DNA of 64,000 nt from Arthrobacter_E sp044748305 (GTDB taxonomy: Bacteria > Actinomycetota > Actinomycetes > Actinomycetales > Micrococcaceae): contig NZ_JBIVFT010000012.1 in the NCBI RefSeq assembly GCF_044748305.1, forward strand, positions 24,698 to 88,697, in the 5' to 3' direction. A program made the position numbers and the translations under genes. This document shows, piece by piece, positions 50,608 to 59,889 of the stretch. Numbering within the stretch: position 1 is the stretch's first letter; each line of letters starts with the position of its first letter. The notes beneath the pieces were generated by a model. The model made no database searches. It was not told the origin of the DNA and saw nothing but the letters and a program-made list of their open reading frames with translations.

Positions 50608-51149
50608 ACGCCGTGCGGAGCGAGCAGGACGAATCGTCCATGGACCCTGAGCAGCTCGCTCGCCAGTGTGCCGAGGTCATGTGGTCCACCGACCACGCCA
50701 GCCAGGGGCTCGGCATGAGGATCGAACACATCGGCCCGGGCGAGGCCACACTGACCATGACGGTGCGGCAGGACATGGTGAACGGGCACGGGATCTGTCA
50801 CGGAGGGTTCATCACCACGCTCGCCGACAGCGCCTTCGCCTTCGCCTGCAACAGCCGGGGGACCGTGACGGTGGCCTCGGGCATCCAGATCGATTTCGTG
50901 GAACCCGGTCACCTGGGCGATGTCCTCCGAGCCGAAGCCCGGGAGGTGGTTCTCCGTGGCCGTTCCGGTGTCTACGACGTCACGGTTCGCCGGGAGGGGA
51001 CGGTCATCGCGGTGTTCCGGGGACGCAGCCGGTCTCTGAACCGTGCGCTCCTTCAGCAGACGAACCCGGCATCGGCCAACGCGACACCGAGTGGCCCAGT
51101 ACCGACCAACCCAGTGCAGATGAACTCAGCGATCAAGGAGCAGGCATGA
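50601..51149 (+). CDS. paaI: Hydroxyphenylacetyl-CoA thioesterase PaaI
   Basis: A 182-residue hotdog-fold thioesterase. The family motif is GHGICHGGFITTLADSAFAF near residue 60, with ASGIQIDFVEPG further on. It frees CoA from dead-end ring-hydroxylated or epoxidised intermediates. The C-terminal 35 residues are a low-complexity tail rich in Asn, Pro and Ala, unlike the family core. It starts 7 bases before the end of the preceding gene and overlaps the next by ATGA. Confidence 0.9.
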   Translation: MVNAVRSEQDESSMDPEQLARQCAEVMWSTDHASQGLGMRIEHIGPGEATLTMTVRQDMVNGHGICHGGFITTLADSAFAFACNSRGTVTVASGIQIDFVEPGHLGDVLRAEAREVVLRGRSGVYDVTVRREGTVIAVFRGRSRSLNRALLQQTNPASANATPSGPVPTNPVQMNSAIKEQA

Positions 51150-51946
51150 CCGATTCCCCCGTCCTCGTCCGTCGTGACGGCACCGTCGCCACCATTGTGC
51201 TGAACCGTCCCGAGCGCCGGAATGCCCTGACGGTCGAACTTAAAGCAGCGCTGCTGGACGCGGTCCTGGACGTCGCAGGAGATACTGCGGTCAGGGCCGT
51301 GGTCCTGGCGTCCTCCGGCCCTGCGTTCTCCGTAGGCCAGGACCTTGCGGAACATGCCGAAGGGCTGAGGAGCGGAAGCGAGGAGGCTTTCGGCACGGTT
51401 CGCGAGCACTACTCGCCCGTGGTGCGAAGCCTGCTCAGCATGCCCAAGCCGGTGATCGCCGCGGTCTCAGGGGCCTGCGTGGGCGCCGGGCTCGGCTTGG
51501 CCCTCGCCTGTGACTATCGCGTGTTCGGGGAAGGGGTGAAGCTCGGCACGGCCTTCAGCGGCATCGGGCTCACCTTCGATTCCGGGCTGTCCGTGACCTT
51601 GCCACGCGCCATCGGGGACGCACGCACGCGGGAACTCATGCTCTTCTCCCGCCTGTTCACAGCGGAAGAAGGCATCACCTGGGGCATCGCAGGCGAGACC
51701 GTGGCGGGCGGTGATGGTGACGCCGTCCTGGGCCGTGCCGTCGAACTCGCCACACAGCTTGCCGCCGGGCCCACTCAGGCGTTCGCGCAGACCAAGAAGC
51801 TACTGCTGAAATCCGGGACCAGCAGCCTCGACGAGGCGCTGGAGGCGGAAGCCGAGGGACAGATCCATTGCGGACGGACCCGGGATCACGTCCAGGCCGT
51901 CGAAGCGTTCCTCAGCCGCGCCAAACCCGACTTCCAGGGAGAGTGA
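51146..51946 (+). CDS. paaG: 1,2-epoxyphenylacetyl-CoA isomerase PaaG
   Basis: A 266-residue crotonase-fold isomerase that converts the ring epoxide to the oxepin and also shifts a double bond lower in the pathway. The fold landmarks are RPERRNALTVELKAALLDAV, GPAFSVGQDLAEHAEG and GACVGAGLGLALACDYRV. The ATG at 51146 overlaps the paaI stop; the open frame reaches back to 50666 only as an overlap with paaI. It is the last gene of the paaABCDE-J operon, which has almost no gaps. Confidence 0.92.
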   Translation: MTDSPVLVRRDGTVATIVLNRPERRNALTVELKAALLDAVLDVAGDTAVRAVVLASSGPAFSVGQDLAEHAEGLRSGSEEAFGTVREHYSPVVRSLLSMPKPVIAAVSGACVGAGLGLALACDYRVFGEGVKLGTAFSGIGLTFDSGLSVTLPRAIGDARTRELMLFSRLFTAEEGITWGIAGETVAGGDGDAVLGRAVELATQLAAGPTQAFAQTKKLLLKSGTSSLDEALEAEAEGQIHCGRTRDHVQAVEAFLSRAKPDFQGE

Positions 51947-51959
51947 CGGAGACGCCTGG

Positions 51960-51982
51960 CCGGTCCGCCGGGCGGACCGCCG
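51960..51982. terminator. Short GC-rich hairpin between paaG and the TetR gene
   Basis: GGTCCGCC at 51962-51969 is complementary to GGCGGACC at 51971-51978, between two convergent stops. The loop is tight, so the structure is only plausible. Confidence 0.4.
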
Positions 51983-51984
51983 GC

Positions 51985-52593
51985 TCAGCGCGGACGGAGT
52001 CCGTCCAGGGCGATTGCGATCACCTGGGCCGCCAGAAGCTGCGGGTCGATGGGTCCGCCCGGGCGGTACCACTCGGTGATGGAGTTGACCATGCCGAAGA
52101 TCAGGCGCGTGGCGATCCCGGTGTCCACGTCCGTCCGGATCACACCGTCCTGCTGAGCCTGGCGGACAAGGTCCATGATGCGGTGGTCGAACGCCCGGCG
52201 GCGTTCCAGCGCCGCCTGCTCCACGGGGCTGTTGCCGCGCAGCCGGAGCAGCAGCGTGACCTGAGCCCGCTGTGCCGTCAGCACCTCGACGGCGCCGCTG
52301 ATCACCCGGTTGAGCTGCTCCGCCACGCCGTCGTTCTCCGCCAGCGCGCTCTCCAGAGAACCTTCCAGACCGCTCAAGGCACTCTCCAAGGCGAGCTCGA
52401 GCAGCTGCTCCTTGGAATCGAAATGGTGGTACAGGGCGGACTTGGACAGCCCCAGCCGCTGGGCCAGATCGGCCACGGACGTGGCATCGTAGCCCTGTTC
52501 GTTGAAGAGTTCGACGGCGATCCGGAGCACCTCGGAACGGTCGTAGCCGGGCCGTCCGCGCCGGGCCGTGCCGGAGGTGGCTGGGGTGGTCAT
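51985..52593 (-). CDS. TetR family regulator (second paa-linked repressor)
   Basis: A 202-residue regulator. The helix-turn-helix domain (about 15-60) has SVADLAQRLGLSKSALYHHF, and the ligand domain has LIFGMVNSITEWYRPGG. It resembles the regulator at 41160-41759 along its length. The ATG at 52593 follows GAGGAG; the frame stays open to 52641 without similarity. It is divergent from a hotdog thioesterase, with ACCGACCGATCGGT between them. Confidence 0.88.
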   Translation of the reverse strand: MTTPATSGTARRGRPGYDRSEVLRIAVELFNEQGYDATSVADLAQRLGLSKSALYHHFDSKEQLLELALESALSGLEGSLESALAENDGVAEQLNRVISGAVEVLTAQRAQVTLLLRLRGNSPVEQAALERRRAFDHRIMDLVRQAQQDGVIRTDVDTGIATRLIFGMVNSITEWYRPGGPIDPQLLAAQVIAIALDGLRPR

Positions 52594-52652
52594 GGATTCT
52601 CCTCGGGGACATCGATGAGGTCTTGTCCGGCCGGGCGTCATCTGTCATGATT

Positions 52653-52666
52653 ACCGACCGATCGGT
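52653..52666. promoter_or_regulatory. Candidate TetR operator before the thioesterase gene
   Basis: ACCGACCGATCGGT is a near-perfect palindrome of the same ACCG-N6-CGGT layout as the paaK site, between the divergent TetR and thioesterase genes. Confidence 0.55.
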
Positions 52667-52727
52667 CTGACTTAGCAATCTAGCAGTCGTCGCTGATCCG
52701 ACACGACGACGGAAGACAAGGAGCATC

Positions 52728-53144
52728 ATGAGCGCAGAGGCCAAGCACGAGCCCTGGACCATTCATCTCGGCGAGCTGGACCGCAAGATGGGCATCGAGG
52801 TCGTGGAGCAGTCGGTCGAGCGCGTGATCACCAGGATGCCGGTGGAGGGGAACACCCAGTCCCTCGGGCGTCTGCATGGGGGAGCGACGGCGGCGCTCGC
52901 GGAGGCGACCGGATCCTGGGCCGGCATGATCCATGCGAGCACCCGCGGCAAGGTCTGCGTCGGTGTGGATCTGAACATCACCCATCATCGGGGACTGCGC
53001 GGTGGCGAGGTCACCGCCGTCGCGACCCCTTTGCACGCGGGATCACGGATCGCGAGCTATCAGGTGATCGTCACCGGCCCCGACGGCGAGCTGGTGGCCA
53101 GTGCGCGGATCACCAATCTGCTGATCGACCCCGAACGGCACTGA
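52728..53144 (+). CDS. PaaI-like hotdog thioesterase
   Basis: A 138-residue hotdog-fold protein related to 1,4-dihydroxy-2-naphthoyl-CoA and PaaI-type thioesterases: GNTQSLGRLHGGATAALAEA near residue 45 and GVDLNITHHRGLRGG near 85. It may recycle CoA from aromatic acyl-CoAs. The ATG follows AAGGAG. Its link to the paa genes is by position and by the shared type of operator. Confidence 0.85.
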   Translation: MSAEAKHEPWTIHLGELDRKMGIEVVEQSVERVITRMPVEGNTQSLGRLHGGATAALAEATGSWAGMIHASTRGKVCVGVDLNITHHRGLRGGEVTAVATPLHAGSRIASYQVIVTGPDGELVASARITNLLIDPERH

Positions 53145-53156
53145 CTCGGACCGGCC

Positions 53157-53245
53157 TCCGCCCCCGCCGAGCTCGCTGCCAGGGTGCCGTCTCGTTCATT
53201 CAACGAGCGAGCCGGCAACCGAATAGCGAGCTCAGCGGGGGCGGA
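53157..53245. terminator. Extended hairpin between the thioesterase and glgP
   Basis: TCCGCCCCCGCCGAGCTCGCT (53157-53177) pairs with 53225-53245 with one mismatch, and smaller stems (CTCGTT with AACGAG) occupy the middle. It sits between convergent genes. Confidence 0.6.
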
Positions 53246-53270
53246 CCGTGTCCCGGTGAGGTTCGCCGTC

Positions 53271-55877
53271 TCAGGCGTTGACCACGAGGCCGAGCTCGGC
53301 GAGGTTCGCCAGGCCCTCGTGCTGCGGGAACACCCGGACGGTGTAGCCGAAGGCTCCGGAGAGATCCACCGGGATCGAGCCGGAGAAGAGCCACCGCCCG
53401 TTGCCCAGATCCTCCGCGGGGGCGAGAGCCACACTCTGCGGGTTCTCGATACCGTCGTCGTGCCCGGCTCGGCCGTAGGCGGCCATCACCTGGACTTCGC
53501 GCGGTTCGAGGCCGCCCAGCGAAAGATAGGCGCTGACCTGCACGGTGTCGCCGATCTGCGGGGAATCGTTGCTTCCCAGCCCGTCGACGTGCTCCACATG
53601 CACACCCGGCCAGGCCGCACGGACCCGTGTCGTGTACTCGGCCAGCTCCTTGGCCTGGGCGAAGTGTTCCTCGACGGCGGAACGTCCGGCGACCGCCGCG
53701 GGGGTGTAGAGCCCGTTGACGTAATCCTTCACCATGCGATCCGCGGACACGGCCGGGCCGAGGTGGGCCAGGGTGTGCTTGATCATGGAGATCCACGCAG
53801 TGGGCAGGCCTTCGTCGTCGCCGGCAACCGACGGACCGGCGGCGCCGGCGTCCTCAGAGACCACCGAACCGTAGAAGCGTGGGGCCACATGCGACTCGAT
53901 CAGCTCATAGAGCGCCGCCGCTTCGATGTCGTCACGTTCCTCCGGGGATGCGCCGTTGTTAGCGGTCGGGATCGCCCAGCCGTTCTCGCCGTCGAACAGT
54001 TCGTCCCACCAGCCGTCCAGGACCGAAAGGTTGAGCGAGCCGTTGATCGCGGCCTTCATGCCGGAGGTCCCGCACGCCTCAAGCGGACGCAACGGGTTGT
54101 TCAGCCAGACATCGCAACCGGGGAACAGGGTCCGTGCCATCGCGATGTCGTAGTTGGGCAGGAAGACGATCCGGTGCCGGACCTCCGGGTCATCGGTGAA
54201 ATGGACCAGATCCTGGATCATCTTCTTGCCCGCGTCGTCCGCCGGGTGCGACTTGCCGGCGATCACCAGCTGCACCGGGTGCTCCGGATCCAGCAGGATC
54301 TTCTTCAGCCGGTCCGGTTCGCGCAGCATGAGCGTGAGCCGCTTGTACGTGGGGACTCGCCGGGCGAAGCCGATGGTCAGCACATCCGGGTCCAGCACGC
54401 TGTCCGTCCAGCCGAGTTCGGCGTCGGCGGCACCGCGTTTCTTCCAGGACGCCCGCAGACGACGGCGGACATCGGCCACGAGCTTGCTGCGCAGTTCCCG
54501 CCGCAGAGCCCAGAGGGTCTCATCGGGCACGTTGTACGCGAGGTCCCAGCGCCCCAGGGACTCGGCGTCGGGGCCGAAGGCATCCCGCGCGAGGGTTCCG
54601 ATGCTGGGATCCACCCAGGTGGGAACGTGAACGCCGTTCGTGACCGAGGTGATGGGGACCTCGGAGTTCTCGAATCCAGGCCACAGCCCGGAGAACATCT
54701 CCCGGGACACCACGCCGTGCAATTTGGCGACGCCGTTGGCCCGCTGGGCGAGGCGCAGCCCCATGACGGCCATGTTGAACTTGCCCGGGTCCCCGCCCTC
54801 ATAGTTCTCCCGGCCGAGGTCGAGGATGCTCTCCACCGGGACGCCCGGAGCGAGTCCGGCACGGAAGAAGTGTTCGATCTGCGCCAGTTCGAAGCGGTCG
54901 ATGCCGGCCGGGACGGGCGTGTGGGTCGTGAAGACCGTGGAGGCGCGTCCCGCGGCGAGGGCCTCGTTCCAGCTCAGGCCTTCGCCGGCCATCAGCTCCT
55001 GGATGCGTTCGATGCCCAGGAAGCCTGCGTGGCCTTCGTTGGTGTGGAACACCTCGGGTGCGGGTCCGCCGGTCAGGCGGGCGTAGGCGCGCAGCGCCTT
55101 CACCCCGCCCATGCCGAGCAGCAGCTCCTGCTGAAGACGGTGGTCGCCGCCTCCTCCGTACAGCCTGTCGGTGATGCCGCGCGCGGCGTCGTCGTTACCG
55201 GGGACGTTGGAGTCCAACAGGAGGAGGGGGACACGGCCCACATCGGCACGCCATACCTGTGCCAGGAGCTGACGGCCGTTCGGCAGGGGCAGCCTGATGC
55301 TGACCGGGGTGTCGTCTTCTTCGCGCAGCAGGGTCAGCGGAAGGTTGTCCGGGTCCAGGACCGGATAGGTCTCCTGCTGCCAGGCATCGCGCGAGAGCGA
55401 TTGCTTGAAGTAGCCGGCCTGGTAGAGCAGCCCGACGCCGATCAAGGGAACGCCGAGGTCCGATGCGGACTTCAGGTGGTCGCCGGCCAGGATGCCCAGG
55501 CCGCCGGAGTACTGCGGGAGTACCTCGGTGATGCCGAATTCGGGGGAGAAGTAGGCGATGCACCGCGGGGCACCCTGTGTCAGGCTCTGGTACCAGCGCG
55601 GCTCGCTGAGGTACCGGTCGAGATCGGCAGCGGCAGCCTGCACCCGGGACACCAGGTCCTCGTCCTTGGCGAGGGCCGCGTACTCCTCGGCGGAGATGGC
55701 GCCCAGCAGGGCCACTGGATCCTGACGGTTGCGCTCCCACAGTTCCGGGTTGAGCCCGGCGAACAATTCCCGGGTGGGAAGGTGCCAGGACCAGCGGAGG
55801 TTATTGGCCAATCGGGCCAAGGGGGAGATCGGCTCCGGCAGGACGGTTCGGACGGTAAATCTACGGATAGCCTTCAC
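53271..55877 (-). CDS. glgP: Alpha-glucan phosphorylase
   Basis: An enzyme of about 868 residues that releases glucose 1-phosphate from alpha-1,4-glucans, using pyridoxal phosphate. It belongs to the bacterial type with an N-terminal DUF3417 region (RLANNLRWSWHLPTRELF). The substrate region has SPEFGITEVLPQYSGGLGIL, HTNEGHAGFL and CDVWLNNPLRPLEACGTSG, and the PLP lysine follows in GTSGMKAAINGS. The GTG at 55877 (VKAIRRFTV) fits the family; a GTG at 55886 and a TTG at 55904 are alternatives. It is divergent from the glgE operon. Confidence 0.93.
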   Translation of the reverse strand: MKAIRRFTVRTVLPEPISPLARLANNLRWSWHLPTRELFAGLNPELWERNRQDPVALLGAISAEEYAALAKDEDLVSRVQAAAADLDRYLSEPRWYQSLTQGAPRCIAYFSPEFGITEVLPQYSGGLGILAGDHLKSASDLGVPLIGVGLLYQAGYFKQSLSRDAWQQETYPVLDPDNLPLTLLREEDDTPVSIRLPLPNGRQLLAQVWRADVGRVPLLLLDSNVPGNDDAARGITDRLYGGGGDHRLQQELLLGMGGVKALRAYARLTGGPAPEVFHTNEGHAGFLGIERIQELMAGEGLSWNEALAAGRASTVFTTHTPVPAGIDRFELAQIEHFFRAGLAPGVPVESILDLGRENYEGGDPGKFNMAVMGLRLAQRANGVAKLHGVVSREMFSGLWPGFENSEVPITSVTNGVHVPTWVDPSIGTLARDAFGPDAESLGRWDLAYNVPDETLWALRRELRSKLVADVRRRLRASWKKRGAADAELGWTDSVLDPDVLTIGFARRVPTYKRLTLMLREPDRLKKILLDPEHPVQLVIAGKSHPADDAGKKMIQDLVHFTDDPEVRHRIVFLPNYDIAMARTLFPGCDVWLNNPLRPLEACGTSGMKAAINGSLNLSVLDGWWDELFDGENGWAIPTANNGASPEERDDIEAAALYELIESHVAPRFYGSVVSEDAGAAGPSVAGDDEGLPTAWISMIKHTLAHLGPAVSADRMVKDYVNGLYTPAAVAGRSAVEEHFAQAKELAEYTTRVRAAWPGVHVEHVDGLGSNDSPQIGDTVQVSAYLSLGGLEPREVQVMAAYGRAGHDDGIENPQSVALAPAEDLGNGRWLFSGSIPVDLSGAFGYTVRVFPQHEGLANLAELGLVVNA

Positions 55878-55995
55878 CTGCGCCACACTAACCGAGTCAG
55901 GCAACCATCGGAACAGAGGAAAGTTTCTTTTTGGTAAATGACACGCGGGTCCGGATTCTTTTACCGAGGCCTTAGCAATCGGCCGTGGTTCGGGC

Positions 55996-56001
55996 TACCG
56001 T
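55996..56001 (+). promoter_or_regulatory. -10 box before glgE
   Basis: TACCGT ends 7 bases before the GTG at 56009, the same layout as the other probable leaderless starts in this window. Confidence 0.35.
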
Positions 56002-56008
56002 CGTGCCT

Positions 56009-58105
56009 GTGAGCAGCACCAAACGAAGCAGCAGCAGGACCAAGTCCACACCAGTGCTCCCGGCTCCGGCCGGGATCCCGAGCGGCCTGCAATTCGGGCG
56101 TTTCCCCATCACGCAGGTGCAGCCGGCCGTGGAGGACGGCCGGTTCCCCGCGAAGGCGGTACCCGGACAGGGCCTGGTGGTGGGCGCCACCGTCTTCCGT
56201 GAAGGCCACGACCAGCTGGGGGTCACAGCGGTTCTGAAAGATCCGAAGGGCACAGTTCGCCAGAGCGTACGGCTGAGCCCGCCCAACGGACCGCGAGGCC
56301 AGGGCACGGACCGCTGGGAGGGCGTCTTCACCCCCACGACCACCGGTGGCTGGAGCTTCACCATCCAGGCCTGGCATGACCGCTACGGAACCTGGCACCA
56401 CAATGCGGAAATCAAGGTCGGTGCCGGGATCGACGTCGAGCTGATGCTTTCAGAAGGGGCCGCTCTGCTGGCCCAGGCGGCCGACGACGACGCCAAGCGC
56501 ACCGCGGCGGACCGGCGCACCTTCCGCCGTGCCGCCGAAGCGCTCGCCGACCAGAGCCGTTCAGTCGAGGAGCGGCTCGGGGCCGGATTCTCCGCCGATG
56601 TCGTCGATGCGGTGACCCGCGAGCCGATCCGTGAACTCGTGACCGAAAGCGCCGAGTACCCGATCCTGGTGGAGCGCAGCGCTGCCGGCCAGGGGTCCTG
56701 GTACGAGTTCTTCCCGCGTTCCGAAGGGGCCCGTCGCGACCCCGCCACGGGCGAGTGGACGTCGGGGACGTTCCGGACCGCTGCGGAGCGCCTTCCCGGT
56801 GTCGCGGCGATGGGTTTCGACGTGCTCTATCTTCCGCCGATCCATCCGATCGGCAGGGCCCACCGCAAGGGCCCAAACAACACTCTCGTGGCAGGTCCGG
56901 GTGATCCCGGCTCGCCCTGGGCGATCGGCGGCCCTGAAGGCGGGCACGACGCCATCCATCCGGACCTCGGCACCTTCGAGGACTTCGACGCCTTCGTGGC
57001 GAGCGCCCAGGAGGCGGGCCTTGAGGTCGCCCTCGATCTGGCGCTGCAGGCGAGCCCGGATCATCCCTGGGTGCAGAGCAACCCGGAGTGGTTCACCCAG
57101 CGTGTGGACGGCAGCATCGCGTATGCCGAGAACCCGCCGAAGAAGTACCAGGACATCTATCCGCTGAACTTCGACAACGACCCGGCAGGCCTGTGCAAGG
57201 AGGTCCTCCGGATCGTCCAGCTGTGGATCGGCCACGGCGTGAAGATCTTCCGTGTGGACAACCCGCACACCAAGCCCGTCTGGTTCTGGGAGTGGCTGAT
57301 CGGCCGCGTCAACAAGAAGCATCCTGAGGTGGTGTTCCTGGCGGAGGCCTTCACGCGCCCGGCGATGATGCATGCCCTGGGCCGTGCCGGTTTCCAGCAG
57401 TCGTACAGCTACTTCACCTGGCGGAACACCAAGGAGGAAGTGGAGGAGTACTTCACCGAGGTCTCCCGTGATTCGGCGCCGTTCTTCCGGCCCAACTTCT
57501 TCGTCAACACCCCGGACATCCTGACCCAGTACCTGCAGTACGGAGGTCCGGCGGCGTTCAAGATCCGCGCTGCGCTGGCTGCGATGGGCAGTCCTCTCTG
57601 GGGCGTCTACGCCGGTTACGAACTCTTCGAGCATGTGGCGCGTCCGGGTGCCGAGGAGTACATCGACAATGAGAAGTACGAGTACAAGGATCGCGACTGG
57701 GCGGGCGCTGAGGCCTCCGGCAGGACTCTGGCGCCGTACCTCACCCGTCTGAACCGGATCCGCAAGGACCACCCGGCGCTGGGTGATCTGCAGAACCTCA
57801 CGGTCCACCAGTCCACGGACGACTCCACGGTGGTCTTCTCCAAGCACAAGGTGCTGCCGGACGGCTCCAAGGACACGCTCATCGTCGTCGTGAACGTGGA
57901 TCCGCACGGGACCCGGGAGTGCACGGTCTCCCTGGACCTCGACGCCCTGGACCTCGACCGTCAGGACCTCACCGCATCCCACGGTTTCCGCGTCGACGAC
58001 CTGGTCAGCGGACAGAGCTGGGAATGGGGAGAACACAATTACGTCAGGCTGGACCCCCATGTGGAACCGGCACACGTCCTTCACATCCGCCGAGGTGCCC
58101 GATGA
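56009..58105 (+). CDS. glgE: Alpha-1,4-glucan:maltose-1-phosphate maltosyltransferase
   Basis: A GH13 enzyme of about 698 residues that extends alpha-glucan by maltose units taken from maltose 1-phosphate. An N-terminal beta domain holds PAVEDGRFPAKAVPGQGLVV. The catalytic barrel has WYEFFPRSE, LYLPPIHPIGRAHRKG, the nucleophile Asp in KIFRVDNPHTKP and the acid/base Glu in VFLAEAFTRPAMM; counted from the GTG at 56009 these are residues 417 and 446. The GTG at 56009 is chosen because a -10-like box lies 7 bases before it; a GTG at 55985 is possible. Its stop overlaps the treS start. Confidence 0.94.
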   Translation: MSSTKRSSSRTKSTPVLPAPAGIPSGLQFGRFPITQVQPAVEDGRFPAKAVPGQGLVVGATVFREGHDQLGVTAVLKDPKGTVRQSVRLSPPNGPRGQGTDRWEGVFTPTTTGGWSFTIQAWHDRYGTWHHNAEIKVGAGIDVELMLSEGAALLAQAADDDAKRTAADRRTFRRAAEALADQSRSVEERLGAGFSADVVDAVTREPIRELVTESAEYPILVERSAAGQGSWYEFFPRSEGARRDPATGEWTSGTFRTAAERLPGVAAMGFDVLYLPPIHPIGRAHRKGPNNTLVAGPGDPGSPWAIGGPEGGHDAIHPDLGTFEDFDAFVASAQEAGLEVALDLALQASPDHPWVQSNPEWFTQRVDGSIAYAENPPKKYQDIYPLNFDNDPAGLCKEVLRIVQLWIGHGVKIFRVDNPHTKPVWFWEWLIGRVNKKHPEVVFLAEAFTRPAMMHALGRAGFQQSYSYFTWRNTKEEVEEYFTEVSRDSAPFFRPNFFVNTPDILTQYLQYGGPAAFKIRAALAAMGSPLWGVYAGYELFEHVARPGAEEYIDNEKYEYKDRDWAGAEASGRTLAPYLTRLNRIRKDHPALGDLQNLTVHQSTDDSTVVFSKHKVLPDGSKDTLIVVVNVDPHGTRECTVSLDLDALDLDRQDLTASHGFRVDDLVSGQSWEWGEHNYVRLDPHVEPAHVLHIRRGAR

Positions 58106-59889
58106 ACTTCAGCCTTCCTTCCAATGCGTCCGGCGGTCTGAGCCGCGACCGTTTCGACATCAATGCCCCGGGTCTCGCCCATGACCCCCAGTGGTTCCGG
58201 AAAGCCGTCTTCTACGAGGTCCTGGTCCGGGCCTTCTCGGACTCCAATGGGGACGGTTCCGGCGACCTCAACGGCCTCATCGACCGCCTGGACTACCTTC
58301 AGTGGCTGGGTATCGACTGCCTGTGGCTCCCGCCGTTCTTCCAGTCGCCGCTGCGCGACGGCGGCTACGACATCTCCGACTACAAGGCCGTGCTGGACGA
58401 ATTCGGCACGATCAACGACTTCCAGCGGCTTGTCGCCGAGGCGCATGCCCGGGGCATGCGTGTCATCATCGATCTGCCGCTCAACCACACCTCGGATCAG
58501 CACCATTGGTTCCAGGAGTCCCGCAAGGATCCCACCGGCCCGTACGGTGATTTCTATGTCTGGAGTGATACGGACGAGAAATACGAGGACGCCCGTATCA
58601 TTTTCATCGACACCGAGGAATCGAATTGGACGTTCGATCCGATTCGCCGGCAATTCTTCTGGCACCGCTTCTTCAGTCACCAGCCCGATCTGAATTTCGA
58701 GAATCCGGCCGTCGTGGAAGCTGTTTTCGACGTCGTCCGTTTCTGGCTTGATCACGGGGTGGACGGGTTCCGTGCGGACGCGATTCCTTACCTTTTCGAA
58801 GAGGAGGGCACCAATTGCGAGAACCTCCCAGGCACCCACGAGTTCCTGAGAGCTCTGCGGGCCCTGGTCGACTCCGAGTACCCGGGTCGCGTCATCATCG
58901 CGGAGGCCAATCAGCCCCCGCATGAGGTGGTGGAGTACTTCGGCACCGAGGAGGCGCCGGAATGCCACATGTGCTTCCACTTCCCGATCATGCCCAAGCT
59001 CTACTACGCGCTCCGGGACCAGCGGGCCGCACCGATCATCGAATCGGTGCAGGACACACCGGCCATTCCGACGGGCACGCAATGGGGGACCTTCCTGCGC
59101 AACCATGATGAGCTGACGCTCGAAATGGTGACCACGGAGGAGCGGGCCGCGATGCTCGGCTGGTATGCGCCCGATCCGCGCATGCGCGCCAATGTGGGCA
59201 TCCGTCGTCGTCTCGCCCCGTTGCTGGACAACTCGCGCTCCGAGATCGAGCTGATCAACGCCCTGTTGCTCAGCCTGCCCGGCTCGCCGTTCCTGTATTA
59301 CGGGGATGAGGTCGGCATGGGGGACAACATCTGGCTCCAGGACCGCGATGCCGTGCGCACCCCGATGCAGTGGACCCCGGACCGCAACGCGGGCTTCTCG
59401 GTGGCGGACCCCGGCAAGCTGTACCTGCCTGTGATCCAGTCGCTCGTCTACCACTACGGCATGGCGAACGTCGAGGCTGAGGCTGCTCATTCCGGTTCCC
59501 TGCTGCGCTGGACCCGGCAGATCCTTGCCGTGCGCAAGGCCCACCCGGCCTTCGGGCTGGGCGCCTACCGGCATGTCCCGGCCAGCCACGAGTCGGTGCT
59601 GGCGTATCGCCGGGAGATCCTGCCGGACAACCCGGAGGGCGCGGAGCCCGAGACTCTGCTGTGTGTCTTCAACCTTGCGCAGAATCCGCTGTCCGTTTCC
59701 CTCGACCTGCCTGAATTCTCGGGGAGGGGCCTCCGGGACATCTTCGGAGGGCAGCCCTTCCCCCATGTCTCGCAAGACGGGACACTGGAATTGACCCTGA
59801 GCGGCAACGGCTACTACTGGCTCAGGTTCCGGACCGCCGCACCAGGGACGCAGACCACAGCACTTCCGATCGTGACCAAGGACAGCTGA
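58102..59889 (+). CDS. treS: Trehalose synthase (maltose-trehalose isomerase)
   Basis: A 595-residue GH13 enzyme that interconverts trehalose and maltose. It has YEVLVRAFSDSNGDGSGDL, DLPLNHTSDQH, the nucleophile Asp226 in GFRADAIPYL, the acid/base Glu268 in IIAEANQPP, and FLRNHDELTLEM. The ATG overlaps the glgE stop (ATGA). It lacks the fused maltokinase domain seen in some bacteria; a separate maltokinase gene follows directly. In this operon it feeds maltose from trehalose to the GlgE route. Confidence 0.95.
   Translation: MNFSLPSNASGGLSRDRFDINAPGLAHDPQWFRKAVFYEVLVRAFSDSNGDGSGDLNGLIDRLDYLQWLGIDCLWLPPFFQSPLRDGGYDISDYKAVLDEFGTINDFQRLVAEAHARGMRVIIDLPLNHTSDQHHWFQESRKDPTGPYGDFYVWSDTDEKYEDARIIFIDTEESNWTFDPIRRQFFWHRFFSHQPDLNFENPAVVEAVFDVVRFWLDHGVDGFRADAIPYLFEEEGTNCENLPGTHEFLRALRALVDSEYPGRVIIAEANQPPHEVVEYFGTEEAPECHMCFHFPIMPKLYYALRDQRAAPIIESVQDTPAIPTGTQWGTFLRNHDELTLEMVTTEERAAMLGWYAPDPRMRANVGIRRRLAPLLDNSRSEIELINALLLSLPGSPFLYYGDEVGMGDNIWLQDRDAVRTPMQWTPDRNAGFSVADPGKLYLPVIQSLVYHYGMANVEAEAAHSGSLLRWTRQILAVRKAHPAFGLGAYRHVPASHESVLAYRREILPDNPEGAEPETLLCVFNLAQNPLSVSLDLPEFSGRGLRDIFGGQPFPHVSQDGTLELTLSGNGYYWLRFRTAAPGTQTTALPIVTKDS

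Noticed and set aside
55878..55904. Longer glgP starting at TTG 55904
   Set aside because: Possible, but the family usually begins at the residues encoded from the GTG at 55877, and the extra nine residues show no conservation that I recognise.
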